From positions 1 through 56,156 of the forward strand of contig JAQGDQ010002419.1 in NCBI GenBank assembly GCA_030141605.1: a stretch of 56,156 nucleotides of DNA, given 5' to 3'. A program made the position numbers and the translations under genes. This DNA comes from Tubiluchus corallicola (lineage: Eukaryota; Priapulida; Priapulimorpha; Priapulimorphida; Tubiluchidae). Under the pieces are notes generated by a model. That model did not search any database. It worked only from the letters and a program-made list of their open reading frames with translations, and was not told where the DNA came from. Of the stretch, positions 37,834-46,861 are shown in pieces (the stretch's first letter is position 1; each line of letters starts with the position of its first letter).

Positions 37834-39009
37834 ATGAAGAAATTTAAGATATTATTGCTATTTCTAATTATCCTTCAATTCTGTAAAACAGAAAAAAAAC
37901 AGACCGAAATATTTTATAAAGCACAAGAAGTATTGAAGCCATCTATATTAGCAAATAGCAAATGGGCATTACAACAAGAGCCAATAACCATTACCGCAGA
38001 ATACTGCGAGAGAAGTGCAGGCGGAAAAAACGACTTTTACTCTGAAGCAGACTATTTTTGGCCAGACCCTAACAACCCTACAGGTCCCTACAGAAGTAGA
38101 GATGGACTAACCAACCCCGACAATTTTGTTGCCCATAGATTAGCAATGATAAGACTAAATCGTGTTGTTGGCACTTTAACCTCCGCCTATATTATCAACA
38201 AGGACAAAACATATATAGAACACATTAAAAAGCACTTGAATGCGTGGTTTGTCAATGCCGACACAAAAATGAACCCCCATATGCTTTACTCACAGGCAGT
38301 TATAGGAAAATATACAGGAAGGAATTTTGGTATTATTGACGCCATACACTTAATGGAAGTAGCCCAAAGTGCTTTCATACTTCAAAAAATGGATGCATTA
38401 GATACAGACTATTTAGAGGAAGTAAAGCAATGGTTTCAACAATTCATAAACTGGCTAAAGACCCACGAATATGGTATCAAAGAACGAGACAGAGACAACA
38501 ATCACGGAACTTGTTGGGTAATGCAAGTAGCATCTTATGCTAAGTTAGCAGATGACAAAAAAACCCTTCAATTTTGTAAGGAACAATATAAAAACATTCT
38601 TCTACACCAAATGGCCACGGATGGAGGCTTCCCACGAGAGTTGAGAAGAACCAAGCCTTATGGCTACTCACTATTCAACTTAGATGCAATGGCAACTGTT
38701 TGTCAAATACTATCGACAGAAGATGATAACCTATGGCAATACGCACTACCTGATGGAAGAAACATTAAAAAAGGAGTAGAGTTTTTAACCCCATTTGTAG
38801 AAGACAAAAGTAAATGGAAATTAAAACCCGATGTGATGTATTGGGAAAACTGGCCTGTGGCACAGCCTTATCTTATTTTTGCGGCAAACGCCTTTAACAA
38901 TGAAAAACACTACGAGATATGGAAAGCCTTAGAACACAACCCCCAAGTGCAAGAGGTCATAAGAAATTTGCCTATAAGAAACCCTTTAATATGGCTATAC
39001 AATATTTAG
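37834..39009 (+). CDS. Alginate_lyase/PL38-like polysaccharide lyase, copy b
   Basis: 391 residues, a paralogue of the 29167-30351 gene with the same catalytic motifs (NNHGTCW, KPYGYSLFN). The N-terminal 121 bp (37874-37994) and the C-terminal 296 bp (38704-38999, three differences) are almost identical to copy a, while the middle third to two thirds differs. A 152-bp gap precedes it in which I see no clear promoter. The differing middle holds most of the cleft, so the two enzymes may prefer different sites on the polymer. It is followed by a GH88 remnant. Confidence 0.85.
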   Translation: MKKFKILLLFLIILQFCKTEKKQTEIFYKAQEVLKPSILANSKWALQQEPITITAEYCERSAGGKNDFYSEADYFWPDPNNPTGPYRSRDGLTNPDNFVAHRLAMIRLNRVVGTLTSAYIINKDKTYIEHIKKHLNAWFVNADTKMNPHMLYSQAVIGKYTGRNFGIIDAIHLMEVAQSAFILQKMDALDTDYLEEVKQWFQQFINWLKTHEYGIKERDRDNNHGTCWVMQVASYAKLADDKKTLQFCKEQYKNILLHQMATDGGFPRELRRTKPYGYSLFNLDAMATVCQILSTEDDNLWQYALPDGRNIKKGVEFLTPFVEDKSKWKLKPDVMYWENWPVAQPYLIFAANAFNNEKHYEIWKALEHNPQVQEVIRNLPIRNPLIWLYNI

Positions 39010-39024
39010 AAAATAAGTACAAAA

Positions 39025-39111
39025 GATAAAAATTCAAAAATAGATATTACTATAATCTATGCAGAATACAACTTCTTAAAAGCATTAATAATAACAAGTA
39101 ATAATAAATAA
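39025..39111 (+). pseudogene. 3' remnant of a GH88 gene
   Basis: Twenty-eight codons and a TAA encode KNSKIDITIIYAEYNFLKAL and a short tail, matching the C-terminus of the GH88 at 27902-29131 (KNSEVDVPIIYAEYYFLEAL). The codons run on in frame from just after the stop of lyase copy b. The rest of the gene is absent. It shows that a second GH88 gene once lay here, next to a lyase. Confidence 0.8.
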
Positions 39112-39118
39112 TTAAAAA

Positions 39119-41764
39119 ATGAAGAAAGCACTATTGCTGACAACATTAGCCTTTATTGTAACTCTACTACACTCACAACGCTTGAAATACACCATTAACA
39201 CAGGCTGGGAGTTTGCCAAAGGAGAATTAAAAAGTAAAGGCAACGAAATTGTCAATCTGCCTCATACATGGAATGCTTTGGATGTTCTGGACGAGGAAAA
39301 CGGTTATTATAGAGGCATTGGCACGTATAGAAAAAATATATATATTAATCCATCGTTGAAAGGCAAAAGAATATACCTATACTTTGATGGAGCAAGCCAA
39401 GAAACAAAGGTATGGGTAAACAACCAAAAAGCAGGCGAACACATAGGAGGGTACGCTCGTTTTTGTTTTGATATTACCAATTACCTACAATGGACAGAAA
39501 AAGGAGAAGAAATAAAAATAGAAGTAGATAATACGTTCAATGAAGACATACCACCTTTGACTGCTGACTTTACATTTTTTGGAGGTATATATCGCAACCT
39601 GTACATTGTTGCAACAGATGAAGTACATTTAGATTTATTGGACTATGCTTCTACCGGAGTATATATTTCTACCCCTAAAGTAAGCCGCTCAAAAGCCACT
39701 ATTAAAATCAACAGTAGAATAGCCAATAGAAGCAACAGCGCACAAGAAATAGTGGTAAGAAATACTATCTTTTCGCCTGATAATACCATAACAAAAGAAA
39801 CCACCTCAAAAATAAAAATAAAGCCCAACACAGTGTATGAAACCAACCAGCAATTAACAGTTGAAAACCCTCAACTATGGTACCCCGAAAGTCCTAATCT
39901 TTATACAGTAGAAACAAAAATATATAAAAATGGGAAAGAAATAGATGAAGTAAGCAATCCGCTTGGTTTTAGGTGGTATGAATTTGATGCAGAGAAAGGC
40001 CTTTTTCTCAACAATAAACATTATAAACTGATAGGAGCAAGCAGACATCAAGACTATAAGAATATGGGCAATGCAGTACCAGAAGAATTGGCTATAAAAG
40101 ATGTAAAACTACTTAAAGAAATGGGAGCAAACCACCTTCGAGTAGCCCATTATCCACACGACCCTGTAGTAGTAGAAACTTGTGATAAAATAGGTTTAAT
40201 TACCTCCGTAGAAATACCTATCATCAACTACATTACACAATCCGAAGCCTTTGCAGAGAACTGCAAACAGATGCAAATAGAAATGATAAAACAACACTAC
40301 AACCATCCCAGTATATTCATTTGGGCATATATGAATGAAATACTATTAAGACCTCCTAAGTTTGAGAATGATAAAAAGAAAGATGATTATTACAAAAGTG
40401 TAACAAAATTAGCACAAAGTTTAGAAGACATAACACGCAATGAAGACCCTTATCGTTACACAATGATACCCAACCACGGAGCATTTGATAGATACAACAG
40501 AGCAAAACTAACTCAAATACCAATGATAGTAGGCTGGAACTTGTATCAAGGGTGGTATGGTAGTAATATTAATGGATTTGCAGATTTTTTGGATAAACAC
40601 CACAAAGAACTTTCTAAAAAACCTCTTATCGTAACTGAATACGGAGCAGGTGCCGATCCGCGCCTACATTCATTCCTCCCAGAACGTTTTGACTTTACCA
40701 TAGAATACGAAACCTACTACCATAAAGAATATATGAAGGCTATAATGAACAACGATTTTGTAACGGGCGGAGCTGTTTGGAACTTTGCCGATTTTAGCTC
40801 CGAAAGTCGTATAGATGCCGTGCCTAATATCAATAATAAAGGTCTGGTAACCATAGACCGCCAACCCAAGGATGCTTATTACTATTATCAGGCTTTATTA
40901 TTAGAAACACCCTACTTAAAAATAGGCTCGAAGCAATGGAACAACAGAAGTGGGATAGCCAATAAGAACAATGTATGCGTACAATCCATTGAGGTATACT
41001 CAAACTTAGAAAGAGTAGAACTCTTTCTAAATGGGGTGTCCTTAGGCTCGAAAGACATTCAAAACTTTGAGGCACAGTGGGAAGTAGCATTTAAAAATGG
41101 GACTAATCAAATAGAAATAGTAGGCAAGGATGAAAAAGGAAAGAGTATTAAAGATTTTGCAGAAATAGATTTTAAACTGCTATCTCAAAATTTTAGAAGT
41201 AAAGAATTACCTTTTGACTACCTTAATGTATCAGTAGGCTCTAAAAGATATTTTGCAGATGAGTATACAAATCAAACTTGGCTCCCCGACCAAGCCTATG
41301 CAAAAGGGAGCTTCGGCTACATAGGAGGAAGTCCATTCAAAATGCAAAAATCAAAACGACAAAGCTATGGCAGCGATAAGCAAATATTTGGCACGGACAA
41401 CGACCCTATCTACCAAACCCAGCAGGAAGGTATAGAAGCCTATAAAATAGATGTGCCAGATGGTAGCTATGACATAAAGTTACATTTTGCTGAATTACTT
41501 TCTGACCAAGAAAGAGAAGTCTTAGCATTTAATCTTGGAGAAGAAAGTATCAAAGAAACGGCAGAAAAAAGAGTATTCAATATATATATCAACGAAGAAT
41601 TGGTATTAGAAAACCTTAACATAGCTCAACAATATGGAGAGGAAAGAGCTATAGTAGAAAAATTCATTACAAAGGCTACTAAAGAAGAAGGAATAACCAT
41701 TAAATTTGAAACATTAGAAGGAAAACCTATTTTAAATGGAGTGCAAGTAAGAAGAATATATTAA
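39119..41764 (+). CDS. GH2 glycosidase with C-terminal malectin-like domain
   Basis: 881 residues; signal peptide ending LLHSQ. Jelly roll (~20-180), immunoglobulin-like domain (~185-290), TIM barrel (~290-600) with acid/base E407 (WAYMNE) and nucleophile E507 (IVTEYGA). A DUF4982-like sandwich (~625-690) precedes a malectin-like sugar-binding domain (~700-881, YADEYTN-like region, YDIKLHFAELL). Likely beta-galactosidase or beta-glucuronidase; it is not a close paralogue of the 35178 gene. Placed 22 bp before the SDR gene. Confidence 0.9.
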   Translation: MKKALLLTTLAFIVTLLHSQRLKYTINTGWEFAKGELKSKGNEIVNLPHTWNALDVLDEENGYYRGIGTYRKNIYINPSLKGKRIYLYFDGASQETKVWVNNQKAGEHIGGYARFCFDITNYLQWTEKGEEIKIEVDNTFNEDIPPLTADFTFFGGIYRNLYIVATDEVHLDLLDYASTGVYISTPKVSRSKATIKINSRIANRSNSAQEIVVRNTIFSPDNTITKETTSKIKIKPNTVYETNQQLTVENPQLWYPESPNLYTVETKIYKNGKEIDEVSNPLGFRWYEFDAEKGLFLNNKHYKLIGASRHQDYKNMGNAVPEELAIKDVKLLKEMGANHLRVAHYPHDPVVVETCDKIGLITSVEIPIINYITQSEAFAENCKQMQIEMIKQHYNHPSIFIWAYMNEILLRPPKFENDKKKDDYYKSVTKLAQSLEDITRNEDPYRYTMIPNHGAFDRYNRAKLTQIPMIVGWNLYQGWYGSNINGFADFLDKHHKELSKKPLIVTEYGAGADPRLHSFLPERFDFTIEYETYYHKEYMKAIMNNDFVTGGAVWNFADFSSESRIDAVPNINNKGLVTIDRQPKDAYYYYQALLLETPYLKIGSKQWNNRSGIANKNNVCVQSIEVYSNLERVELFLNGVSLGSKDIQNFEAQWEVAFKNGTNQIEIVGKDEKGKSIKDFAEIDFKLLSQNFRSKELPFDYLNVSVGSKRYFADEYTNQTWLPDQAYAKGSFGYIGGSPFKMQKSKRQSYGSDKQIFGTDNDPIYQTQQEGIEAYKIDVPDGSYDIKLHFAELLSDQEREVLAFNLGEESIKETAEKRVFNIYINEELVLENLNIAQQYGEERAIVEKFITKATKEEGITIKFETLEGKPILNGVQVRRIY

Positions 41765-41786
41765 TTATTAAAACATAGGACATTAA

Positions 41787-42605
41787 ATGAAAAACGATTT
41801 GTTCAACATCGCAGGAAAAGTAGCTATACTTACAGGAGGTGGAGGAGTACTGGCAGGCACGATGGCAAAATATTTATTAAAACACAATGTAAGAGTAGCA
41901 CTTTTAGACCTTAACACTGATGCTATTAAATTACAACAAAAAGAATTAAACGAATATAAGCACAGTATTATAGGTTTTGAAACCAGTGTATTGGACAAAA
42001 AGCAATTGGAGGAAGTAAGGGAGAAAATATTAAAAAAATGGGGACGGATAGACCTTCTCATCAATGCTGCGGGAGGCAATATGCCCGGTGCCACGATAGG
42101 AGAAGACCAAACTATTTTTGACCTAAAAATAGAAGACTTTCACAAAGTTTCTCAACTTAATTTAGAAGGTACAGTATTGCCTTCTATTGTCTTTGGCGAA
42201 ACAATGGCAAAACAAAAGGAAGGTAATATTATCAATATTTCCTCAATGACTGCTTACCAAGCCATTACACGTGTAGTAGGATATTCTGCCTCCAAAGCTG
42301 CTATTTCTAATTTCACCCAATGGTTAGCTACTGAATTAGCCTTGAAGTTTGGCGAAAGTCTTAGAGTAAATGCCATTGCTCCGGGGTTCTTCATAGGCAA
42401 TCAAAACCGTACTTTACTTACCAACCCTGATGGCAGTTATACAGAACGAGGAAATAAAATTATCAACAAAACTCCTATGAAACGTTTTGGAGAGGCAGAG
42501 GAGCTCAACGGCACCATCCATTGGCTAATGAGTAAAGCCTCACAATTTGTAACGGGTGTTATCATCCCCATAGATGGAGGTTTCAACGCATATAGCGGAG
42601 TGTAA
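41787..42605 (+). CDS. SDR oxidoreductase, probable D-fructuronate reductase
   Basis: 272 residues. Rossmann-fold SDR: nucleotide-binding TGGGGVLAG, catalytic YSASK (Tyr166, Lys170), C-terminal TGVIIPIDGGF. Its neighbour uxuA (32 bp downstream) makes KDG from mannonate, so it most probably reduces D-fructuronate to D-mannonate, replacing the unrelated UxuB of E. coli. It could instead be a KduD-type enzyme. Cytoplasmic; no signal peptide. Confidence 0.8.
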   Translation: MKNDLFNIAGKVAILTGGGGVLAGTMAKYLLKHNVRVALLDLNTDAIKLQQKELNEYKHSIIGFETSVLDKKQLEEVREKILKKWGRIDLLINAAGGNMPGATIGEDQTIFDLKIEDFHKVSQLNLEGTVLPSIVFGETMAKQKEGNIINISSMTAYQAITRVVGYSASKAAISNFTQWLATELALKFGESLRVNAIAPGFFIGNQNRTLLTNPDGSYTERGNKIINKTPMKRFGEAEELNGTIHWLMSKASQFVTGVIIPIDGGFNAYSGV

Positions 42606-42637
42606 ATTACATATTCAAAACATAATATATATAACCA

Positions 42638-43834
42638 ATGAATTTAAAACAATCGTGGCGCTGGTATGGACCCAACGATCCTATAACACTACAAGATATA
42701 AAACAAACAGGTGCTACTGTAATAGTTACTGCTTTGCATCATATACCCAATGGAGAAGTTTGGACAGTAGAAGAGATACAAAAACGAAAAGAACAAATAG
42801 AACAAACAGGCTTGAAATGGGAAGTAGTAGAAAGTGTTCCTGTTCACGAGGATATAAAAAAGCAAACGGGGAACTATAAAACTTACATTGAAAATTATAA
42901 GAAAAGTATTGACAATTTAGGCAAGTTGGGTATAAGAGTCATCTGTTACAACTTTATGCCCGTATTGGATTGGACACGTACTGACTTGGAGTATGAACTT
43001 GAAGATGGTTCAAAGGCTCTAAGTTTTGAAATGAAAGCTCTTGCAGCTTTTGATGTATTCATTTTGAAACGCCCCAATGCAGCAAAAGACTACACCGAAA
43101 AAATACTTAAAGAAGCCAAAACTTACTTTGAAGCTCTTTCGGAAGTAGGCAAAGAAAAACTACAAAAAACAATCATAGCAGGACTGCCCGGAGCAGAGGA
43201 AACCTATACCTTAGAGGAATTTCAAAAAACCTTAGATACTTACAAAGGCATAGGAGACAAAGAACTAGCAAACAACTTAAAATATTTCTTAGACGAGATT
43301 ATTCCAGTAGCAGAAAAAACTAATATCAATATGGCAATACACGCCGACGACCCACCTATTCCTATATTTGGCTTACCAAGGATAATAAGCACCCCTGAAC
43401 ATATAAAACGACTATATGCCTTAAACAAAAGTAAAAACAATGGCTTAACAATGTGTGCAGGTTCTTTTGGTTCGAGAATAGATAACAACCTTTCATTAAT
43501 CACAGAACAATTTGCCGACCGCATATACTTTGCACACTTAAGAAGTGTAGAAATAGACGCAGAAGGCAATTTCTATGAAGCCAATCACTTAGAAGGCGGT
43601 GCTAATATGTATGAAGTAGTTTTAGCACTATTGAAAGAAAATAAAAAACGAGCCGAAAAAGGAGTGAAGAACGAAGCAATATATATTCGTCCCGACCACG
43701 GACATCAGATGTTAGACGACCTCAACAACTCAAAAAAAACCAACCCGGGCTATACTGCCATAGGCAGAATGCGAGGCTTAGCAGAAATAAGAGGTTTGGA
43801 AATGGGAATATACAAAAGCATTTTTAAGAAATAA
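42638..43834 (+). CDS. uxuA: Mannonate dehydratase
   Basis: 398 residues, full length for UxuA. Typical motifs: the start [53 protein letters not shown] and RPDHGHQML, which carry the metal and substrate ligands. It dehydrates D-mannonate to 2-keto-3-deoxygluconate (KDG) in the cytoplasm. UxaC, KDG kinase and aldolase are not in this window. A strong hairpin follows the gene. Confidence 0.95.
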   Translation: MNLKQSWRWYGPNDPITLQDIKQTGATVIVTALHHIPNGEVWTVEEIQKRKEQIEQTGLKWEVVESVPVHEDIKKQTGNYKTYIENYKKSIDNLGKLGIRVICYNFMPVLDWTRTDLEYELEDGSKALSFEMKALAAFDVFILKRPNAAKDYTEKILKEAKTYFEALSEVGKEKLQKTIIAGLPGAEETYTLEEFQKTLDTYKGIGDKELANNLKYFLDEIIPVAEKTNINMAIHADDPPIPIFGLPRIISTPEHIKRLYALNKSKNNGLTMCAGSFGSRIDNNLSLITEQFADRIYFAHLRSVEIDAEGNFYEANHLEGGANMYEVVLALLKENKKRAEKGVKNEAIYIRPDHGHQMLDDLNNSKKTNPGYTAIGRMRGLAEIRGLEMGIYKSIFKK

Positions 43835-43870
43835 GATAAGTTATTTCTTAAATAAGCATTTTACCTCTGA

Positions 43871-43898
43871 TATAAGCCAAGCATAGTCTTGGCTTATA
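43871..43898. terminator. Bidirectional terminator between uxuA and porZ
   Basis: A perfect 11-bp stem (TATAAGCCAAG / CTTGGCTTATA) with a 6-base loop lies between two convergent genes. It would end the plus-strand locus and the minus-strand gltB-porZ unit. Confidence 0.75.
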
Positions 43899-43936
43899 CT
43901 GGATATTTGTGTATATAATCCTTCCCCTCTCCTTGA

Positions 43937-46198
43937 TTATAAGAAAAGTATTTTAGTTACAGCTTTTTCTTGTCCATCGTGGTCTACCACATAGATAAGG
44001 TATATTCCAGAAGTTATCCTTTGTCCACTTTGCTTGCACCCATTCCACGTAGCCTGTCCACCAAGCGAAACAGTCTCATAAACAAGGTTGCCATTAATAT
44101 TTGTAATTTTCACATTGGTGTTTTCCTTCAAGCCAGTTATAGTTATTAGCCCTTCATAGTTTTCCCTTACGGGGTTAGGAAAAGCAAATATATCGTTATA
44201 ACTAGATTTCGGCTCAATGGCTTCTCCTCTGTATGAGGTTATACCATATGCTGTGGCTATGAATATTTCCCCAGTATTAGAATCTATAGCAATATCTTTA
44301 ATATCATTAGAGGGCAATGGGCTATTTTGTATATTAAAGTGTTCTAACTGTTTTTTTCCATCACCTGACATAAGGTATACGCCTGAATTTCTCGTGCCAA
44401 AACACTTTCTATCAGCACCATCTATAGCTATGGAGCTTACTATCTCCATTTCCAAAAGATAGCCAAATGTTCCATCATCATTTGACACAGATACCTTTTC
44501 TGCATAAGTGCCTCCTAAGGCTAACATCTCATAGGGGTGAAAATAGGTTAGCACTCCATTTTCTGTACCAAGCCATAAAATACCCTTTTTGTCCTGTTGC
44601 AAAGAGTAGACCTTGTTAGTCAAAACACCTCCCCCCTCTCCTCTTACTTTAGTCCTAATATATTCATCATCCGATTCTGTTTGCAAGGTAGCCCTATCAT
44701 TAAATATAAATAATTCGTCCCCATCATTTAATACTATCCATTTATCGTCATTGGCAGTATTTATCATTCTCCCAAAACTATCATTATTGTTCAAAATATT
44801 ATAATTATAGGCATACCATTGCTTGTTCGGAGTTTTTATTCCTATAGGAGTTGCACTATTAGAGTTTGTTACCCACAAATTGCCGTCCGTATCATAGGTC
44901 ATACTACCTACCTGCAACATTCCATTGATAGATGGCTCTAAGGGGGTATTAGTTTCATCCCACCTTGTTTTTGTCTGGTTATTTTGCAACTCTAAAATAC
45001 TGGTTTTGGCTGAAATATATAAATCATCGTTTTGGGGCAAAATATCTACTATATTACTTATTTCTGGATATTGGTAATCAGTCCATTGTTCGTTTTCAAA
45101 AATCGAAAATATATTGTTATTATTCGATATTACATATATCCTATCATCATAATATTTCAAATTTGCAGTACTATGCCGAGCAGGTGCATTGGGCTGTACA
45201 AATTGGGGCGTATTATCAAGCACTGATAGCTTTATCAATCCCTGCACACTATCAGCAATCCAAACAAACTCAGTATCATTCTGCTTGGCATCGACAGGTA
45301 CTCCCTCGTAGGTACTCTTATAGATAACCCTATCATTAGCATCTATCAGCAACACTATATCATCCGCACAAACAATAAGATTTTCCACACCCGTTTCTAT
45401 GGCTTTTACACTATTATATATAGTAGTTGAAGTAGTCCAAGTGTTGTTTTGATAAATATAAACAGTATCCTTATCACCTACTACTCCATTAGCGTACACT
45501 TTATTATTAAAACAGGTAACTATATTAAAAGTATCATTGGGATTTGGTATTGCAATATCTTTTTTCCACTCGTTGAAATCAGCCAAATTAGAATTGTTTA
45601 TACTACCCACATAAATACCTTCGCTGGTAGCTGCATAAATATTTTTATCAACAGAGCAATAAGCAATATCAAATAGTTGTAGAGCATTGTCTTCTTGGGT
45701 AAAATAATAGGTATCCTTTACCTCGCTCCTTTCCAAATCTAACAAAACTATTCCAAAATTAAAAGCCACATATACCACTCCTTCTATATATACAACCGTT
45801 TGAGGTTTTACTTCTTTTATATTACTTAATACAATATCAGGAATATTATCTATTGTTTTATCTGTAACAACATCTATATTACCATTCTCATACACTACTA
45901 TCAAAACATCCGAAGAGGCAATGTATTTTACCACCTCTATTTTATGCTCTGTTAAACCCTCTACTTTTGATAGAGTATTAATAGTATTATCAACAACATT
46001 GTAGTACAGCAAACCTCCTTCTGCCAAATAATATATTTTATTTCTGCCCACTTCTATTTGCTTCCCCTCATCATAATTAAAATGATTTCGCCATTCCTTC
46101 ACTCCTATTTGCGAAAAAACAATAGCTGACAACAACAGTAATCCTACAAGTAATAAGCTCCTTTTCACTTCAATTAGTGTTTCATATATAAATAACAT
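43937..46198 (-). CDS. porZ: PorZ-like T9SS component
   Basis: 753 residues from the ATG at 46196-46198. Upstream GTG at 46222 or downstream GTG at codon 11 are alternatives; the latter gives the tidiest signal peptide, ending AIVFSQ. The opening VKEWRNHFNYDEGKQIEVG, the LYYNVVDNTINTLSKVEGL repeat and VYENGNIDVV match PorZ, a two-beta-propeller surface protein of the T9SS attachment machinery. The C-terminus is a T9SS-type domain (FAFPNPVRENYEGLITITGL). It ends the gltB-gltD-rdgB-porZ unit. It would act on exported cargo such as the 22386 and 12259 products. Confidence 0.85.
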   Translation of the reverse strand: MLFIYETLIEVKRSLLLVGLLLLSAIVFSQIGVKEWRNHFNYDEGKQIEVGRNKIYYLAEGGLLYYNVVDNTINTLSKVEGLTEHKIEVVKYIASSDVLIVVYENGNIDVVTDKTIDNIPDIVLSNIKEVKPQTVVYIEGVVYVAFNFGIVLLDLERSEVKDTYYFTQEDNALQLFDIAYCSVDKNIYAATSEGIYVGSINNSNLADFNEWKKDIAIPNPNDTFNIVTCFNNKVYANGVVGDKDTVYIYQNNTWTTSTTIYNSVKAIETGVENLIVCADDIVLLIDANDRVIYKSTYEGVPVDAKQNDTEFVWIADSVQGLIKLSVLDNTPQFVQPNAPARHSTANLKYYDDRIYVISNNNNIFSIFENEQWTDYQYPEISNIVDILPQNDDLYISAKTSILELQNNQTKTRWDETNTPLEPSINGMLQVGSMTYDTDGNLWVTNSNSATPIGIKTPNKQWYAYNYNILNNNDSFGRMINTANDDKWIVLNDGDELFIFNDRATLQTESDDEYIRTKVRGEGGGVLTNKVYSLQQDKKGILWLGTENGVLTYFHPYEMLALGGTYAEKVSVSNDDGTFGYLLEMEIVSSIAIDGADRKCFGTRNSGVYLMSGDGKKQLEHFNIQNSPLPSNDIKDIAIDSNTGEIFIATAYGITSYRGEAIEPKSSYNDIFAFPNPVRENYEGLITITGLKENTNVKITNINGNLVYETVSLGGQATWNGCKQSGQRITSGIYLIYVVDHDGQEKAVTKILFL

Positions 46199-46271
46199 AG
46201 GGGATATATCCTCCCTCTTCACTTAGGACGTATCCCCAACAAGAAATTATTTTAATATTATCGCTAAAAAA

Positions 46272-46850
46272 TTAGACCCTTTTATTAAGATAGTTAATTA
46301 GTTTTTGTATTGCCTTTCCCCTATGGCTAATAGCATTTTTTTGCTCCAATGGCATTTCTGCAAAAGAAACAGAATAACCTTCTGGAATAAATATTGGGTC
46401 GTAGCCAAAGCCCTTTTCCCCCTTGCGTGTAGTAGTTATATTTCCTTCTACAACTCCTTCAAACTGCTTTTCCTCTCCTTCTTCTATTAGCGAAATTATG
46501 GTACGAAACTTAGCCTTTCTATTCTTAATTCCCTCCATTTTTTGAAGCACCTTATCCATATTCTTCTCCGAGTTTGCCTCATCACCTGCATAACGTGCCG
46601 AATACACGCCGGGTTCTCCCTGCAAGGCTTCTACTTCTAAGCCTGTATCATCTGCAAAACAATTTATTTTGCACTTCTCGTAAATATACTGTGCTTTCTG
46701 CTTGGCGTTCTCTTCAAGAGTTGCATAATCTTCTGGAATATCTCCTACGAAACCTACTTCTTTCAAACTTACTACTTCAAACTTACTACCTAAAAGTTTC
46801 TGTATCTCTTTGAGTTTATTTCTATTATTAGTAGCAAAAAGCAACCTCAT
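46272..46850 (-). CDS. rdgB: Non-canonical purine NTP pyrophosphatase (RdgB/HAM1)
   Basis: 192 residues, normal length. Start motif FATNNRNKLKEIQKLL, FADDTGLEVEAL, PGVYSARYAGD, and GFGYDPIFIPEG are diagnostic. It hydrolyses dITP/XTP to prevent their incorporation into nucleic acid. Begins 11 bp after gltD. Confidence 0.95.
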   Translation of the reverse strand: MRLLFATNNRNKLKEIQKLLGSKFEVVSLKEVGFVGDIPEDYATLEENAKQKAQYIYEKCKINCFADDTGLEVEALQGEPGVYSARYAGDEANSEKNMDKVLQKMEGIKNRKAKFRTIISLIEEGEEKQFEGVVEGNITTTRKGEKGFGYDPIFIPEGYSVSFAEMPLEQKNAISHRGKAIQKLINYLNKRV

Positions 46851-46861
46851 CCCCTTAGTAT

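Noticed and set aside
14572-43834. Alginate utilization locus
   Set aside because: The family names (Alginate_lyase, CBM96) suggest alginate, but no DEH reductase is present and the monomer pathway is that of glucuronate. It cannot be fully excluded.
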